NCBI GenBank assembly: GCA_023374045.1
Contig: CM041776.1
Location: 279,991,999-280,055,998, forward strand
Direction of reading: 5' to 3'
DNA: 64,000 bases
Source: Limonium bicolor
Lineage: Eukaryota; Streptophyta; Magnoliopsida; Caryophyllales; Plumbaginaceae
The position numbers and the translations under genes are program-made. The first letter of the stretch is position 1; each line of letters opens with the position of its first letter. Below are positions 45,860 through 58,007 of this stretch, in pieces. Below the pieces are notes generated by a model that worked only from the letters and a program-made list of their open reading frames with translations, was not told where the DNA came from and searched no databases.

Positions 45860-46922
45860 GATCAAACTTTTTCTTGAGTGGACAGTTGTTGGCGTAGTGC
45901 CCCGGCTTCAGGCATTTGAAGCATACTCGGTCTCAAGTTTCAGTATTTCCTTGCTGATTACGGTTGTATGATTGATATTGTCGGTTTTGATTTTGGCTGA
46001 ACCTGTTTGGACTGTTCCTTTCTTATCGATCTCGCATGAATCTCTTAAAGTTCTTGACCAGCATGGCCATATCTTCGAAGGTGCTCGCTGATCCTTCCTC
46101 TATTATGCCGTCAATCAGAGTGTCCCGAAGCTGCTGGATTAAATCCTGATTTGGAGAGGTAGTCTCATAATGGAATGACTCGTTCTGGTGAGCTGATGTC
46201 TGGTTGGGTGTAGTCTTTACCTGTAAAGCTTGATTCACGTTGGAATAAGAGACAATATGGTTTGAGTGAGAAGCATTACCTCTATTTTTGATATTCATCT
46301 TATATTTGTTGATGGACTGAAGATAGGATCCCAAGTCAGTCAAAGTCCATTTTTCTAGACTTTTGGACGCCTTCGTGGAGATAACACTCTCGGTCCATTC
46401 CTTGCCCAGACTATCCAGAAATTTGTTGTTGATATTTTCATTTGGCTATCCAATCTGCAGCTCTTCCATAGTAGCAGTGAGTTCAGTGAATCGTGCAAGC
46501 ATGTTGCTGAGGGATTCTCCAGGCTTTCCCACGAAGTTTTCGTAGTCCATCTTCAGTTCTTGTATTTTTGACTTTCGAAGCTCAGTATTTCCTTCGTGAA
46601 CAGCTCGAAGGTGATCCCAGATGTCTTTCGCTACCTTGATGTGATACACTCTTCTTCTTTCGGGTGGAGAGAGACTAGTGTAGATGACTCGTACGGCTTG
46701 GGCATTTAGCTCAACACATCTGCGCTCCTCAGTAGTATAGGAGCTTGGATCTTTCCCTTCAGGTACTGGGTAATTACCTTTCGTCACTACCGTCCAGAGT
46801 TGTTGATTTAGTGACTGGAGGTGTGACTCCATCTCGTTTTTCCACATGTTGTAATTTGTGGAAGTTTGCTCTGGGTTCTCCACTTGCATTCTGTTGTTGT
46901 TGGTATTTGAGATTTCCGCCAT
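45860..46922 (-). pseudogene. Copia-1 gag (UBN2-type) with zinc knuckle
   Basis: Nucleocapsid/capsid precursor. The likely start is the ATG at 46922 (MAEISNT), 27 nt past the primer binding site; the frame is also open upstream of this. NYNMWKNEME and IWDHLRAVHEGN are typical of UBN2 Copia gag proteins. In-frame stops interrupt it at 46448-46446 (TAG), 46025-46023 (TAA) and a TGA near 45936, with a continuous frame otherwise. The zinc knuckle CFKCLKPGHYANNC lies at 45923-45882. The frame then meets a frameshift near 45780 before the coiled-coil region. Non-functional as it stands. Confidence 0.85.
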
Positions 46923-46948
46923 TTTGAGAGATTTGTCAGCCAACGCAG

Positions 46949-46960
46949 GCTCTGATACCA
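46949..46960 (-). promoter_or_regulatory. Copia-1 primer binding site
   Basis: Plus-strand GCTCTGATACCA, complementary to TGGTATCAGAGC, the initiator tRNA-Met primer site. It lies between the LTR end and the gag start at 46922. Confidence 0.92.
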
Positions 46961-46962
46961 CT

Positions 46963-47676
46963 TGATGGGATCGGGGTGCTGACCGAGTAGGTCTGAGGTG
47001 TTAGTCTCAGACCAACTCTGCTTGAAGAATAAATGTGTGCAGAAAATAATAATGTGGAAGCTTTTGTTTTAAATTGACAAGATAGGATTCTGCTTGTATT
47101 GAAATTCAATGTGAATTACAACCTAGCTTCCTATCTTGGGATTCGACAGAAGTAGTCTGTCTCATCCAACACTCGCTCTACTCTCGGCTTTGATCAATGC
47201 GTCACAAGGAGTAAAGGGGAGTGTTCTATGTGTGCTCTCTAGGTAATAAATACCTAAGCTGATTGACACTATCTCACTAAGATCTCTCAAGAATACTTTC
47301 TCTCTCAAAGTGGTGTTTCTCTCTCTGAATAATCTAGAATGCACACCTCAACTAATTATAATCATATGCTTATATACTTGTTTAACTAAATCCTAAATCT
47401 TCGGTAAAGTCTTCATGTAATGGCTCCTTGATTTGTTTCCGCAAGTATCGGAGTCGTGGAGCTGTTTGTGCTTCACGTTCTCACGTTTGCGCGTGCTCCC
47501 ACGCATCCGAGTTTTCCGCAACCACTCAGTAGTGTCGCGCTTCTTGGCAGATAGGAACAAGTGAACAGATGCTTCTGCAGAGGTACTCGAGCTGGTAAGT
47601 TGTGACAACGCCAAGTCTTTCTGCATTGCTACTTTGACTGAGGAGGCAATCATCTGCAAAACCAAAGTCTTCAACA
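46963..47676 (-). mobile_element. Copia-1 5' LTR
   Basis: Identical boundaries to the 3' copy. The inner end is separated by 2 nt from the primer binding site at 46949-46960, which establishes the minus-strand orientation. The promoter is expected in this LTR, but I could not identify a clear TATA box. Confidence 0.92.
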
Positions 47677-47681
47677 TAACT

Positions 47682-50042
47682 TAACTAAATTATGCTACAA
47701 ATATGCCGCACTGCAAAACAATAGTTTTCAAAACAGCTAAAAATATGTCAACATCAAACTGCCAACAAATATGCTGCAAATATACCAGCGCAAAATAGCT
47801 ACCCAAATATACTACCAAAATAGCTAAGCCGAACACAGCCTAAGTATTTAATAAGTTTGTTTTTAACTTTTGATATTTCTTGATATTATTTAGTGATCAA
47901 TTTTAACTTCCCATATTTGCAACATTATTTAATAAACCACTCTTACCTTTTATATTTCCTAATTTCTGGTTTTCTAGTAATTTAATTAACCAATTTTAAT
48001 TTAATTAACCACCCTTCAACCTCACACTCACCTCTCTAATAAACCACCTCTCTCTATAAGAAAGTCATGATGCATGTGAGCCGTATTAGAACTCATGGTA
48101 GAGTTTATGAATACTGACCGTACTAAGATGCATGACTTTTGAGATACTGTGGGCTGTACTAGGGGGGTGCACACTTAAGATTTAGTGGCAAGGTTAGATT
48201 CCTAGTACGTGTTGGGGACCGGGTTACAACTACGCGTTGAACCCTAAAAATGAGACAGATGGTTTTGTTCCTGCTGCGCGTTGGAACAAGGAAGATAATT
48301 AAACTAAATTGATTATTTTGTTATTGAGTTATTAAGAAACTAAACATGAAACATTCTAGAGTAATGATAATTTATTGTTGTGTGTTAATATTGTCAAATG
48401 ATTTTTAAAAGGAAAAATGTTTTACAGATTGAAATGGTAGCTTACTCAGTTTTCCTGACTTTATCCTGACTTTTTGTGTGTTGTTTGAATTTTTGTCACA
48501 TGTGCTAGTGAAGACTATAGTGGTTTTGAACGACGACTTAACTTAGCTTACACATTTATAACCAACTTTATCTTAGACTTCCATATTTTCAAGGTGTTTA
48601 GTGACTTTTATCGAAGTTATTGAATTTTCTTTTATTAATAATAGCTATTTGGTTATTGGAATTATTGTTTGAGGCTTAACAGTCGTTCAATTTCCAGTAT
48701 GATGGTAATGCTCCGGATTTAGGATTTAACTCTACTGCTCATAGTAAATTGGAATTGTTAATTAATTGACTTAAGTAAAATGTTAGAAAAAACGGGGTGT
48801 TACAAGTGGTTTATAAGGGATAATATGAGTTGACTACAATAACAAAGTCTTTCACTTTTAAGCCCAAGTGAGAAAAAAAGTTTTTTAAGGGCTAGATTTT
48901 AAGTCCGAGTGACATGAGAGTTAGGTTATTGGACAGTTGCCCATGTAAAGTGTTACAGAATAAGACTGATATATCCCTTATTATTAACAGAATAGTATAA
49001 AAAATCACAAGTTGTACCTGGGTATTCAACATTTTTTTAAGTATCTTAAGTTTTTAAGAGTTTAAAATTTTTCAAAAATCATAATCTCAAAGGTAAAAGA
49101 AGAAAAATGACATAAACATAACATATTTTTATTCTAAAAAATGATCAATTACCTTTTTATTATTTTTTCTTTTTTGGTTTTCAATCAAGATACTAAGCTA
49201 TTAGAATTGAACCACATTTTTCTTTTTGTGATTGCTTAACTACTCTCTTAGATGAGCATGAATATTAAAACCTATAATTTAGTAGACAAAGAACTTGAAG
49301 CGAGTAAGTAAATATTCACATGAAGATAATGGAGATTTTGGATTCACTAATGTTTATTCTATCTTAGTTAATTTTATCTTCTTTTTATTATATTTTGAGA
49401 GTTTATAACCAATATCTTGACTTTACGAGTGTATTATCTTTGTTGTGGTTTGGTTAATTTTTATTGACAATGTTATATTTTCTTATTGTATTGAATACAA
49501 TAGTTATATATATTTGGAGTAATATTTTTTTACTTTTGCATAGGATCATATGTTCATATGATACAATTCCACAATTTGATCCAAAAGTCTCTATGGATTC
49601 TACTCAAAGACATTAGCCATACCTACCTGCTATAAGGAATTGATTAGGCTCCATTCTTTTATAAAGCTGAACCTGAGACTGATGTTAGTTGTCAACTGAA
49701 GTTAGAAGAAGTAGAGAGAAAAAGTAGATAAAAAACTAAAAATTGATACGGCAATAAATGTATGTGACATATAGAGAGAAAAAGTGAGCTGATAAAATAA
49801 ACTCATTTTCATAATTACCGTAAAAGAATATGTCCTAGTTATTGCTTTAAATTCGCTAGAACAACAAGGGATCTGTTTGATGACCGAAAGTTGACAGTGG
49901 CCGATTTTCATTTAGGTGTCATTATTCTCTTATTCTTTATTTTCCTAAAGTGGTGAGAAACCACGACTCAACAAAACTATTACACTTAATCAAGGCCCGC
50001 ACTTTGTTCTCATCATTAATAGGTCTTGTTATGCTTTGATCT
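47682..50042. other. Intergenic AT-rich sequence with possible decayed LTR
   Basis: No gene found. GGGGTGTTACA at 48794-48804 followed by AGTGGT looks like the 3' end of a plant Gypsy LTR with its 2 nt spacer, and 48120-48300 has LTR-like text (GTTGGGGACCGGGTTAC, GCGCGTTGG). No matching LTR start or intact primer site is present, so this is at most a solo or decayed LTR. Confidence 0.35.
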
Positions 50043-50051
50043 TATTTATTA

Positions 50052-50963
50052 GGGAAAATTACACCCCCACCCATCAGGTTTGGTCAAATTACAAAAACCA
50101 CCCATGCGGTTTAGGTATTTAAAATGCCCACCCCTTACATATCCCACGTTCGTCACCCATCAACAATTTCTGTATTCCGTTACTTGTGTCTGCGTGGCGT
50201 CCATGTAGACTCCACATGGCATAATATTATTGGCTTTTTTTTACTGACATGGCATACTAAGTCAGAAATCCCAAATGTACAGAAATTCCTAATTTAAAGA
50301 AGGGGATCCTTAAAAGAAATCCCTAATCGCTTCCTCCCCTATCTTTCTCTTCTGGTTCTAGTCGCTGCTTCGCTCGACCGTTGCGTCACTACCTAGCTCC
50401 TTGCACTCGTCGAGTGTTCTCCTCACAGGTTGCTTTTGTACCCTTTTCACTTTGCTAAAGGTTGTTGGCTTGTTGGTGTTGGATTGTCGGAGTTGGTTTG
50501 TCAGAGTTGTTTGGTCGAAGTTGTATTACTCGACTTCCTGTTGTCGCTTTGTCAGTGGAACTGGAACTCGTTGTTGCGTTTCTGGGGTTATGTATCTTCA
50601 GTGTTGTTTCTGAATCTTGTTGTGTGACCCTTCTTGCTCGTTTCACGGGCACCTGCAATCTACTGTATGCCATCTGTCAACTATGAACCCTAGACATTGA
50701 ATTGTGGGTTACTCGACTTCTTGCTGTCGCTTTGTTAGTGGATCTGGAACTGGAACATTTTGTTGCGTTTCTAGGGTTATATATCTTCAGTGGTGTTTTT
50801 GAATCATGTCGTGTGACCCTTATTGCTCATTTCACGGGCACCTACAATCTGTTGTATGCCTTCTGTCAACTATGAACCCTAGACATTGAATTGTGGGTTA
50901 TCTTTGCACTATATGTGTTGTATTAATGATGCTTATCTGGATTTTAATTAACCCCCTTATCTG
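50052..50963 (+). repeat. MULE left terminal inverted repeat
   Basis: The first 240 bases match the other end with few mismatches (for example CCACATGGCATAATATTATTGGC in both). It then continues through two tandem units of about 185 bp at roughly 50520-50895, each ending CTATGAACCCTAGACATTGAATTGTGG. Confidence 0.88.
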
Positions 50964-51372
50964 ATTCCAGTTTAGTTGCTTAATGTCAATTGTGTTGAAG
51001 TGGTAGCAGTTTGTTTTTCACTTGGGTAGTTGAAGTGATGTGGGTGTGTAGTGCCGTTTCTTTGATGTGAGAAATGTAGACATATCTCATCTGAAACTGC
51101 TAGCATACCCTAGGTTGCTCCTGCCCATTTGGAAAGAAATTGCAATTGCTCCATGTTGGCAAGTGATCTGTTGGCATTACTTTCAATAGCTATGTGATAG
51201 GGGCAACATTCCTGATCTGAGCTCATTATTGTTCAAATATAATTGATGTCTCTTGAATGATGTGAGAAGTGGTGAGCGTGAGCTATAATCCTCAAATGTG
51301 TTTGAAATTGTCAATTTAATTGTGTTTTATATGCTCATTTACCTGCTGATACTCTGGAGCTGTTTCAGAAAT

Positions 51373-51779
51373 ATGTCATCTTCTAACAACCGCAACAGTG
51401 AGAGCCGCTTTACATTCGTTAATGTCAAGTGTCGTTGTAAGAAGAACACCCGTTTGTTTGTCGCGGAGACAATTGATAACCCCGGAAAAATGTTTTATAA
51501 ATGTGATTGTGCTAACGGTATATTCAAGTGGTGGTATGAAGAGGAGCATAATAGGCATCTTCTACGGCCTGAAATTTACAGTGGGGAAGTCAACTCAAAT
51601 GACCCAATGCTGATATGATAATTCAACGTCAACTGTGTCAACTTAGAGATAATCTGATGGAGTTGAAGATTCTTCTTCAGAGAGATAGAGTCGAGATGAA
51701 TGTTGAATTTACCAAGCTACTTACTATTTCATGTATTATTGTTGTTGTCATTGTACTGTTGTTTCTGAAATTAGTGTAG
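51373..51779 (+). pseudogene. GRF-type zinc-finger / transmembrane protein carried by the MULE
   Basis: The likely start is MSSSNNRNSESR at 51373. Residues 19-56 hold a GRF-type zinc finger: KCRCKK ... TIDNPGKMFYKC ... IFKWW, with Cys spacing and the NPG-F-Y-C core of that family. GRF fingers bind single-stranded nucleic acid in better-known proteins. The frame stops at 51618. An overlapping frame (51615-51776) continues with a heptad-like segment (LRDNLMELKILLQRDRVEM) and a hydrophobic span (SCIIVVVIVLLFLKL) before TAG, which is the usual layout of small plant GRF-plus-membrane-anchor proteins. A one-base indel near 51612 therefore breaks the gene, or an unseen short splice joins the parts. 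It lies just inside the left TIR and runs opposite to the transposase. Confidence 0.7.
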
Positions 51780-53146
51780 TTAGTGAGTTGTGAGTTGAGG
51801 TTATATGTAATCTATATCATGTAGTTTAGTTAGCAATGTACAATGTTCTAGTGAGTTGAGTTATGTAATCTGTAGTATGTAATGACACTATTGTGTGTTA
51901 TCTTTAATCAAACAGAGCATGAACTCTGAATGTTTCATCTACATGTAATTCAAAGCAGCTGTGTTTCTTGTAAATCAGGAACCTATAATATGTTTCTTGC
52001 ATCTAACAGGCATCATATTCCAGTTAAATAAGTGCAGCAAACTATAACAGAGCCTACACGAAACAATCATAAAGACTATAAACTACAATAATCTCTACAA
52101 CAGTAATCACCAATTAAACTGTAATAATGTCTATAGATAGTTGTCATTTAGACTATACACTGCAGCTAACATGTGCACTCAATAGGTTTTGAAACAAAAA
52201 CCAACAGAAATGAGAAACAGATTTGAAAAAAAAACCAACATAAATGAAAAACAGATTTGATATCAATAGGTTTTGAAACAGACTCCAACAATATTGCTTA
52301 CATAAACAAAAACCAGATAGTTGTGATTAAATTCAGAAACAGAAAACAGATAGTAATGCAAATGATATCAAAGTTAGAACAGGACATAAAATGCTTACAT
52401 AAATAGAAAACAGATAGTTGTGATTAAATTCATAAGGAGCACTACAGAAATAGAAAACAGATAGGAGCTATTAAGCATTAGCCCTTTTAGCAGCAGTAAA
52501 CTTCTCAATGCTACATAAACAGAAAACAAAAAAGCTAAACAATAAAGATATTAAGCATTAGTAGCAGCAGTAAACTTCCCATTAAATCAAGGACCCTCAA
52601 TGTCCTGGAAAAAGAAAACAGAAAACAGAAGGAGCACTACAGAAACAGAAAACATTACAAAAAGTTATCTTCAACATATAGAATCAGAAAATAGAAACAA
52701 AAAACAGAAATTTCAGACGGAGAAATTAAATACAGTATGCGAGAGAATCAAATTAAGCATTGACATTGCAAATCCAAACGTTAATTCACTACACAATCTG
52801 TCTTAACCAAAAGATCAACACCAACCATTACACAATCTGTCTAATCAAAGTATCCACGCAAACCATTACATAATCTGTCTTAACCAAACGATCAAAGCTA
52901 ACCATTGCTTACACAAGCTGTCTTAACCAAAAGATCAAAGCTAACCATTGCTTACACAAGTTGTCTTCACTGAAAGATCAACGACAACCATTACATAATC
53001 TACCTAAACATGACTTTGTTCCAAAAAACAAAAGATTGCTAGAACAACTGAACTCCAGATGTTCTTCATTTTTTCTTGCTGTTCTGTCACATTCAACCGA
53101 TCTGTTACATACCTGTAACAAAAAACAAGAGATTTTTTTTCAGAAG
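51780..53146. other. MULE non-coding centre with short tandem repeats
   Basis: AT-rich. GAAACAGAAAACAGATA-like units recur at 52190-52680. About five units of 45-50 bp containing CTTAACCAAAAGATCAA and AACCATTACACAATCTGTC lie at 52795-53015. No credible gene; the convergent genes probably terminate here. Confidence 0.6.
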
Positions 53147-56100
53147 TCATGAATTCATAAAAAATAACTTATCCATTTTAATTGATGACACACTATGAAG
53201 AATAACATTACCATGAGAACGTGTCTTCATTCCCCTCTCTTGAACTGCAGTAGATGTAGATTCTAGTTCATTTCCCTTTCTCTTTTTTCCCTTTACACCA
53301 GCTGTGAGGCCCATGTCTGTGGCATTCCCTTCTGTGACAGCAACTAAACCCTTGCCTTGACCATCCCCTCTGTTGACTTGCGCTGAGCATGTTCTGGAGT
53401 TGTGCCCCCTCTGCTTACATTTCGTACACGTAACATGACTCGATCTTTTGGTTGTGGGCCTAGCCTCGCCATCTTCCCGCCTTCTATGCTTCTTAGGCCT
53501 ACCAGGTAATTTTTTGAGAAACGGTGGTGCTAGGATAGTTAAACCTTCAGCTTCTGGCCACAATGACGAGTCTGGGATTGGAGAGATGGTCAGTGCATAT
53601 GTGGACGCGTACATGTTCAAGGAGAAATAAGGATGCACAAACTGATCCTTATCCATTCTCTTCCAGTTCAATACCACACATGCATGCTTGCATGGGATAC
53701 CAGATTGATCCCATGCGAAGTAGTCACAGTGTCTATCTCGCAGGTTTACAATATAATGCCTGTTTGAGTCTGTAACCTCAAACTCAACGTCACTGCTTGT
53801 TGTTAGTCCACATCTACATCCGGCCTTAGTATTTTTATACAGTATCTTCCTTGCATGGGGAGTGATCCTTCCATTCATCTTGTTTATTGATTCCCTTCTT
53901 GCATTTATTTTCTTCATCAGAGTGTGTCTTAAGCTTTCTAACAGCGCAAAGATGGGGCTGCTCCTTATTCCAGACAACTTGTTGTTGAATGACTCAATGA
54001 AATTTAAAGTTATCTCAATCACCTTTACCTCCTTTGGGATGTGAAACCTCACCCACAAATTGTAGTCAACTTCACGCAAGTACATATAAGCTCCAACAGA
54101 AGTCTCTTCAATCTTCTTCATAACTTCCCTCAATCCAACTGTGGTATAACACTGTGAAGCCTCCCAAAATAAGTTTCGTAACAAAGCACCTAATGTTGAT
54201 AAATAGAAGGGAAAGGTTAGTACAGAATTAAGGTCAACGCAAAAAATTGAAAAAAAACAGAAGTGTGTAACCCTCATTTACCTGGGTGATCTTTCTTGAA
54301 ATTAGCATACAAATGACGACAACAAATTCTCCTAATGACCTCAGTAACACAGCATCCAGTGCGGGCTCAACCCCCTAGAAAACAAACACTATTTTAGGGC
54401 CACTGTTAACGTAAACAACACAAATATCAACAATAATTATCGATGTGACGTTATACCTTTTGACGGTCAGAAATGATGACCCAATTTTTTCTTGCATCTT
54501 CATTGGCAATCAACCTCAAGTTACTGAAAATATATGTCCAAGTCTCCGTAGTCTCACTCGCTACGATAGCAAAGGCGACAGGGAATATGCCATTGTTCCC
54601 GTCAATGGCAACAACACTTAAAAGCACGCCTCCATAGGGACCCTTGAGATGGAAACCATCTACACCAATAAATGGTCTACAACCTCTGAGAAAACCCTTC
54701 TTAAGCGCATTGAAGCATATGAACAACTTGTTGAATGTAGGAGGACCATTAAGATACTCCTGCAATTTAAGATTGATTATGGAACCAGGATTCCGCTCAA
54801 GGGCTATTTTGGTGTATTGATGCAGCCGGGCATACGATTCAGCATGATTTCCTTGAAGAAGTTTTATAGCCTCTTTTTTTGCCCTGAAACACTTCATATA
54901 GTTCACTATGACACCAAATTTGGTCTGAATGAAGTGCTGGATATTGGCAGGGGGCATGGAATTGTTAGCTCTCAACTCCGGTAACACTTTTCTCATAATC
55001 CACCTTGACGTGACAGCGAGGTTTTCTGACAATCTTGAACAACTGTGCTCAGCTCTAATTGTTTTGATCATGAATGTCACATTGTCTGATAACAACGAGG
55101 CATGTAGTCACCACTGACAAGTATCAGTGTTGTTGCACAACACAGTGTATTTCGATGGGTCATTGGCTACGCTATGCAAGTCTATTCCTTTATTTCAGAT
55201 TGTAGCTCAAACTGTTTACCTTGTCTTAGGTATTTCTCATCACCAACAACACCTTCGTCTTCATCACCGGAAAAGTACCCACCCTCTTTTAATAACCCCA
55301 ACTCATCAACGTCATCATCTTGTACAAAATCAGAACCACTATCTTCAGTTGAGCTAAAACCGCACACCTTGTCAGACTTTTTTTTCCCAAGAGTCATCAG
55401 AGAAGCAAGGTTGTGGGTCATTAACTAGTTCTTCATTGGTTTCATTGCTTGGGCTTACGGGGATAATCTGTAACTCATGGTGGACAGATGTTATAGCACC
55501 AACCGTTGCATTTCCAGTTGCACTGTTATGGTTAGATGCAACTCTTGGACTAGATAGTGATGGTGTGAGCGATCCAGCGGGCTGAACAGGTTCAGTCTGT
55601 CTCCAAGTATCTAAATGAGGCATTGGATTTTGAGTGGAGGTCGATCCATAAATCTGATTAAGACCTCGAGGCCTTTTCTTTTTCTTCCCTTTTTTGACAC
55701 TATCATGAGTGGTTGATTGATTAGATGTGGGCTGAAGAGGGATAACTTGAGAGGGCTTTGTTTGTGGCTGATTAGATGTGGGCTGGGGAGGGATAACTTG
55801 AGAGGGATTTGTTTGTGGCTGAGTAGATGTGGGCTGGGGAGGGATAACTTGAGTGGGATGTGATTGTGGAGGTGGTGGTGAACTAGGAAAAATCACTTCT
55901 TAGTCATCTAGACATTGTAAATCTTCGTCATTCCATTGAAGATTTGGCTCACTACCATGGTGATCAACACTTTCTATTTTGTCCGGATCTTCCAACCATC
56001 TTCTAAATGTGGACATGAGTTCTGTTTCCTTATCTCCCTCTTCCATTAGTATGTCAATCGATTCCTTTCCTTGAAATAGTGAAAGCATACTCATAAGTTG

Positions 56101-56310
56101 TCTGTCACACAGTATCTCTATGTTCTTCTGACTTTTTAGGTGCTTGTAGAAGAACATAGGGTTTCGTGGTACTCTGACGTTGCTATGCTTCTTAAGGGTA
56201 ACAAGACAATCATTGACCATGTCTATAGTCGAATATTTGTCTGGATCAAAGGGCATTCCAACCTTGTAACGAGCACCCTTATACATGAATTCAAGATAGC
56301 ACTCCTCCAT
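53147..56310 (-). pseudogene. mudrA-like MULE transposase, degraded
   Basis: A DDE-type transposase that would cut and join the TIRs. The start is MEECYLEFMYKGARY at 56310, after a CAG that could be a splice acceptor. The N-terminal PB1-like region is followed by a Pro/Gln-rich repeat linker (about 18-residue units, 55740-55860), an acidic stretch, and the MuDR/MULE core: IKTIRAEHSC, then GCRPFIGVDGFHLKGPYGG (first catalytic Asp) and WVIISDRQK (second Asp). Introns 54456-54375 and 54281-54190 have GT-AG ends. The last exon has REVDYNLWVRFHIP, a SWIM finger (CDYFAWDQSGIPCKHACVVL) and a knuckle CTKCKQRGHNSRTC. Breaks: TAA at 55902, a frameshift in a homopolymer near 55385, a frameshift near 55183, TGA at 55110 and a frameshift in exon 2. 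Two stops and three shifts make it a pseudogene. Confidence 0.88.
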
Positions 56311-56466
56311 CTGTACAAACACAACATCAATGAATACATTTAAACAACAGTAGCAATCTTCATTCAGTTTAAAAAACAGAAAAAACACATACAGTAGAAG
56401 TGTCTTTATCCACCACAAATGACATACACAAATTAACATCAGACACCAGTAACAATATTTGTTCAG

Positions 56467-57455
56467 TTCAGATAAGGGGGCTAATTAAAATCCTGATAAG
56501 CATCATTAATACAACACATATAGTGCAGAAATAACCCACAAATCAATGTCTAGGGTTCATAGTTGACATAAGGCACACAACAGATTGTAGGTACCTGTGA
56601 AACGAGCAAGAAGGGTCACACGACAGGATTCAGAAACAACATTAGAGATATATAACCCTAGAAATGCAACAACGAGTTCTAGTCAATGTCTAGGGTTCAT
56701 AGTTGACAGAAGGCATACAGCAGATTATAGATGCACGTGAAACGAGCAAGAAGGGTCACACGACAAGATTCAGAAACAACACTAGAGATATATAACCCTA
56801 GAAACGCAACAACAAGTTCCAGTCAATGTCTAGGGTTCATAGTAGACAGAAGGCATACATCAGATTATAGGCGCACGTGAAACGAGCAAGAAGGGTCACA
56901 CGACAAGATTCAGAAACAACACTCGAGATACATAACCCCAGAAACGCAACAAAATGTTCCAGTTCCAGTTCCACTAACAAAGCGACAACAGGAAATCGAG
57001 TAATACAACTTCGACCAAACAACTCCGACAAATCAACTCCGACAATCCAACACCAACAAGCCAACTACCTTTAGCAAAGTGAAAAGGGTACAGAAGCAAC
57101 CTGTGAGGAGAACACTCGGCGAGTGAAAGGAGTTAGGTAGTGACACAACGGTCGAGCGAAGCAGCAACTAGAACCAGAAGAGAAAGATGGGGGGATTGGA
57201 ATGGGGTATACGAGATTAAAGATTTCTGTACATTTAGGATTTCTGACTGAGTAAGCCATGTCAGCAAAAAAAGCCAATAATATTATGCCATGTGGAGTCT
57301 ACATGGACGCCACGCATACTCAAGTAACGGAATGCAGAAATTATTGACGGATGACAAACGTGGGATATGTAAGGGGTGTGCATTTTAAATACCTAAACCA
57401 CATGGGTGGTTTTTGTAATTTGGCCAAACCTGATGGGTGGGGGTGTAATTTTCCC
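56467..57455 (-). repeat. MULE right terminal inverted repeat
   Basis: Inverse of the left end. It contains three tandem units of about 140 bp (about 56544-56960) that start TCAATGTCTAGGGTTCATAG and include CGAGCAAGAAGGGTCACACGACA. Copy number and unit length differ from the left TIR, so the two ends have changed independently since they were last identical. Confidence 0.88.
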
Positions 57456-57464
57456 TATTTATTA

Positions 57465-58007
57465 TTATTATTATTAATTTTGTCATAAGAGCCAATAATA
57501 CAATTCTTTTCCAAGTTTGAAACTATAGACCGTTAAATCAAGAAGCATTTACCATGTTTGGGTGATTGAAAGTCTCGACATATGATGGATCCAACAAATC
57601 TACTCCACCACTGTTTTTTCTAGCTCCGACAATTGATTCTTAGATCATTCAATTGTTATAGGTGTTCCCATCACAATTTGATATATTGAATTCCAAGTAC
57701 TATTAATCTAATTGACCTTCCTCTGACGCCGTATAGAGTTTTTAAGGTTCGGGATTGATTGAAATCGAAGATATGACAAGACCAACAAAGAATGAGGTAG
57801 TAGAATTCCTTCAACACTCACAGAGCACAAATTACTCGGGGAAGACAACAAGAGATCATGGTTTTTATTTTGGGAATTATATTCAATAAGAGATATAAAA
57901 AGTACTAGTGAGATTGTGGAAAAAAAAAACCATCTCCACCATTTACTATACTAGAATGAAGCTCAATTTATAGAATTTTTGCTTAACATCATTCCTTGCC
58001 AAGATAA
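57465..58007. other. Unassigned sequence between MULE and LINE remnant
   Basis: No ORF or terminal repeat recognised. It may be an older part of the LINE or host DNA. An A9 run at 57922 and a generally AT-rich composition are all I can report. Confidence 0.4.

Larger units (their letters stand above)
38451..47676 (-). mobile_element. Sirevirus-like Copia retrotransposon, full length (9226 bp)
   Basis: Two LTRs of exactly 714 bp in direct repeat, differing at about 20 positions with no indels (about 97% identity, mostly transitions), flanked by a perfect TAACT target duplication (38446-38450 and 47677-47681). Minus-strand order is PBS, gag with zinc knuckle, coiled-coil/second zinc-finger region, protease, integrase, reverse transcriptase, RNase H, an extra 3' ORF and polypurine tracts. 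Protease-integrase-RT-RH order defines Copia. The element length, the ORF downstream of pol and the multiple polypurine tracts fit the Sirevirus (SIRE/Maximus) lineage. Coding regions carry several stops and frameshifts, so it cannot move by itself. Confidence 0.9.
50052..57455. mobile_element. Complete MULE (MuDR-type) transposon, 7404 bp
   Basis: Both ends are GGGAAAATTACACCCCCACCC in inverted orientation, flanked by a perfect 9 bp target duplication TATTTATTA (50043-50051 and 57456-57464). The terminal inverted repeats run to about 50963 and from 56467, i.e. 0.91 and 0.99 kb, with tandem repeats inside. The cargo is a minus-strand mudrA-like transposase (56310-53147) and a plus-strand GRF zinc-finger gene (51373-51779). 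The genes converge on a 1.4 kb non-coding centre. The intact duplication suggests a fairly recent insertion, although the transposase gene is broken. Confidence 0.93.

Noticed and set aside
52600..52806. Plus-strand Lys/Glu/Asn-rich frame in the MULE centre
   Set aside because: Derived from GAAACAGAAAACAG repeats. No domain.
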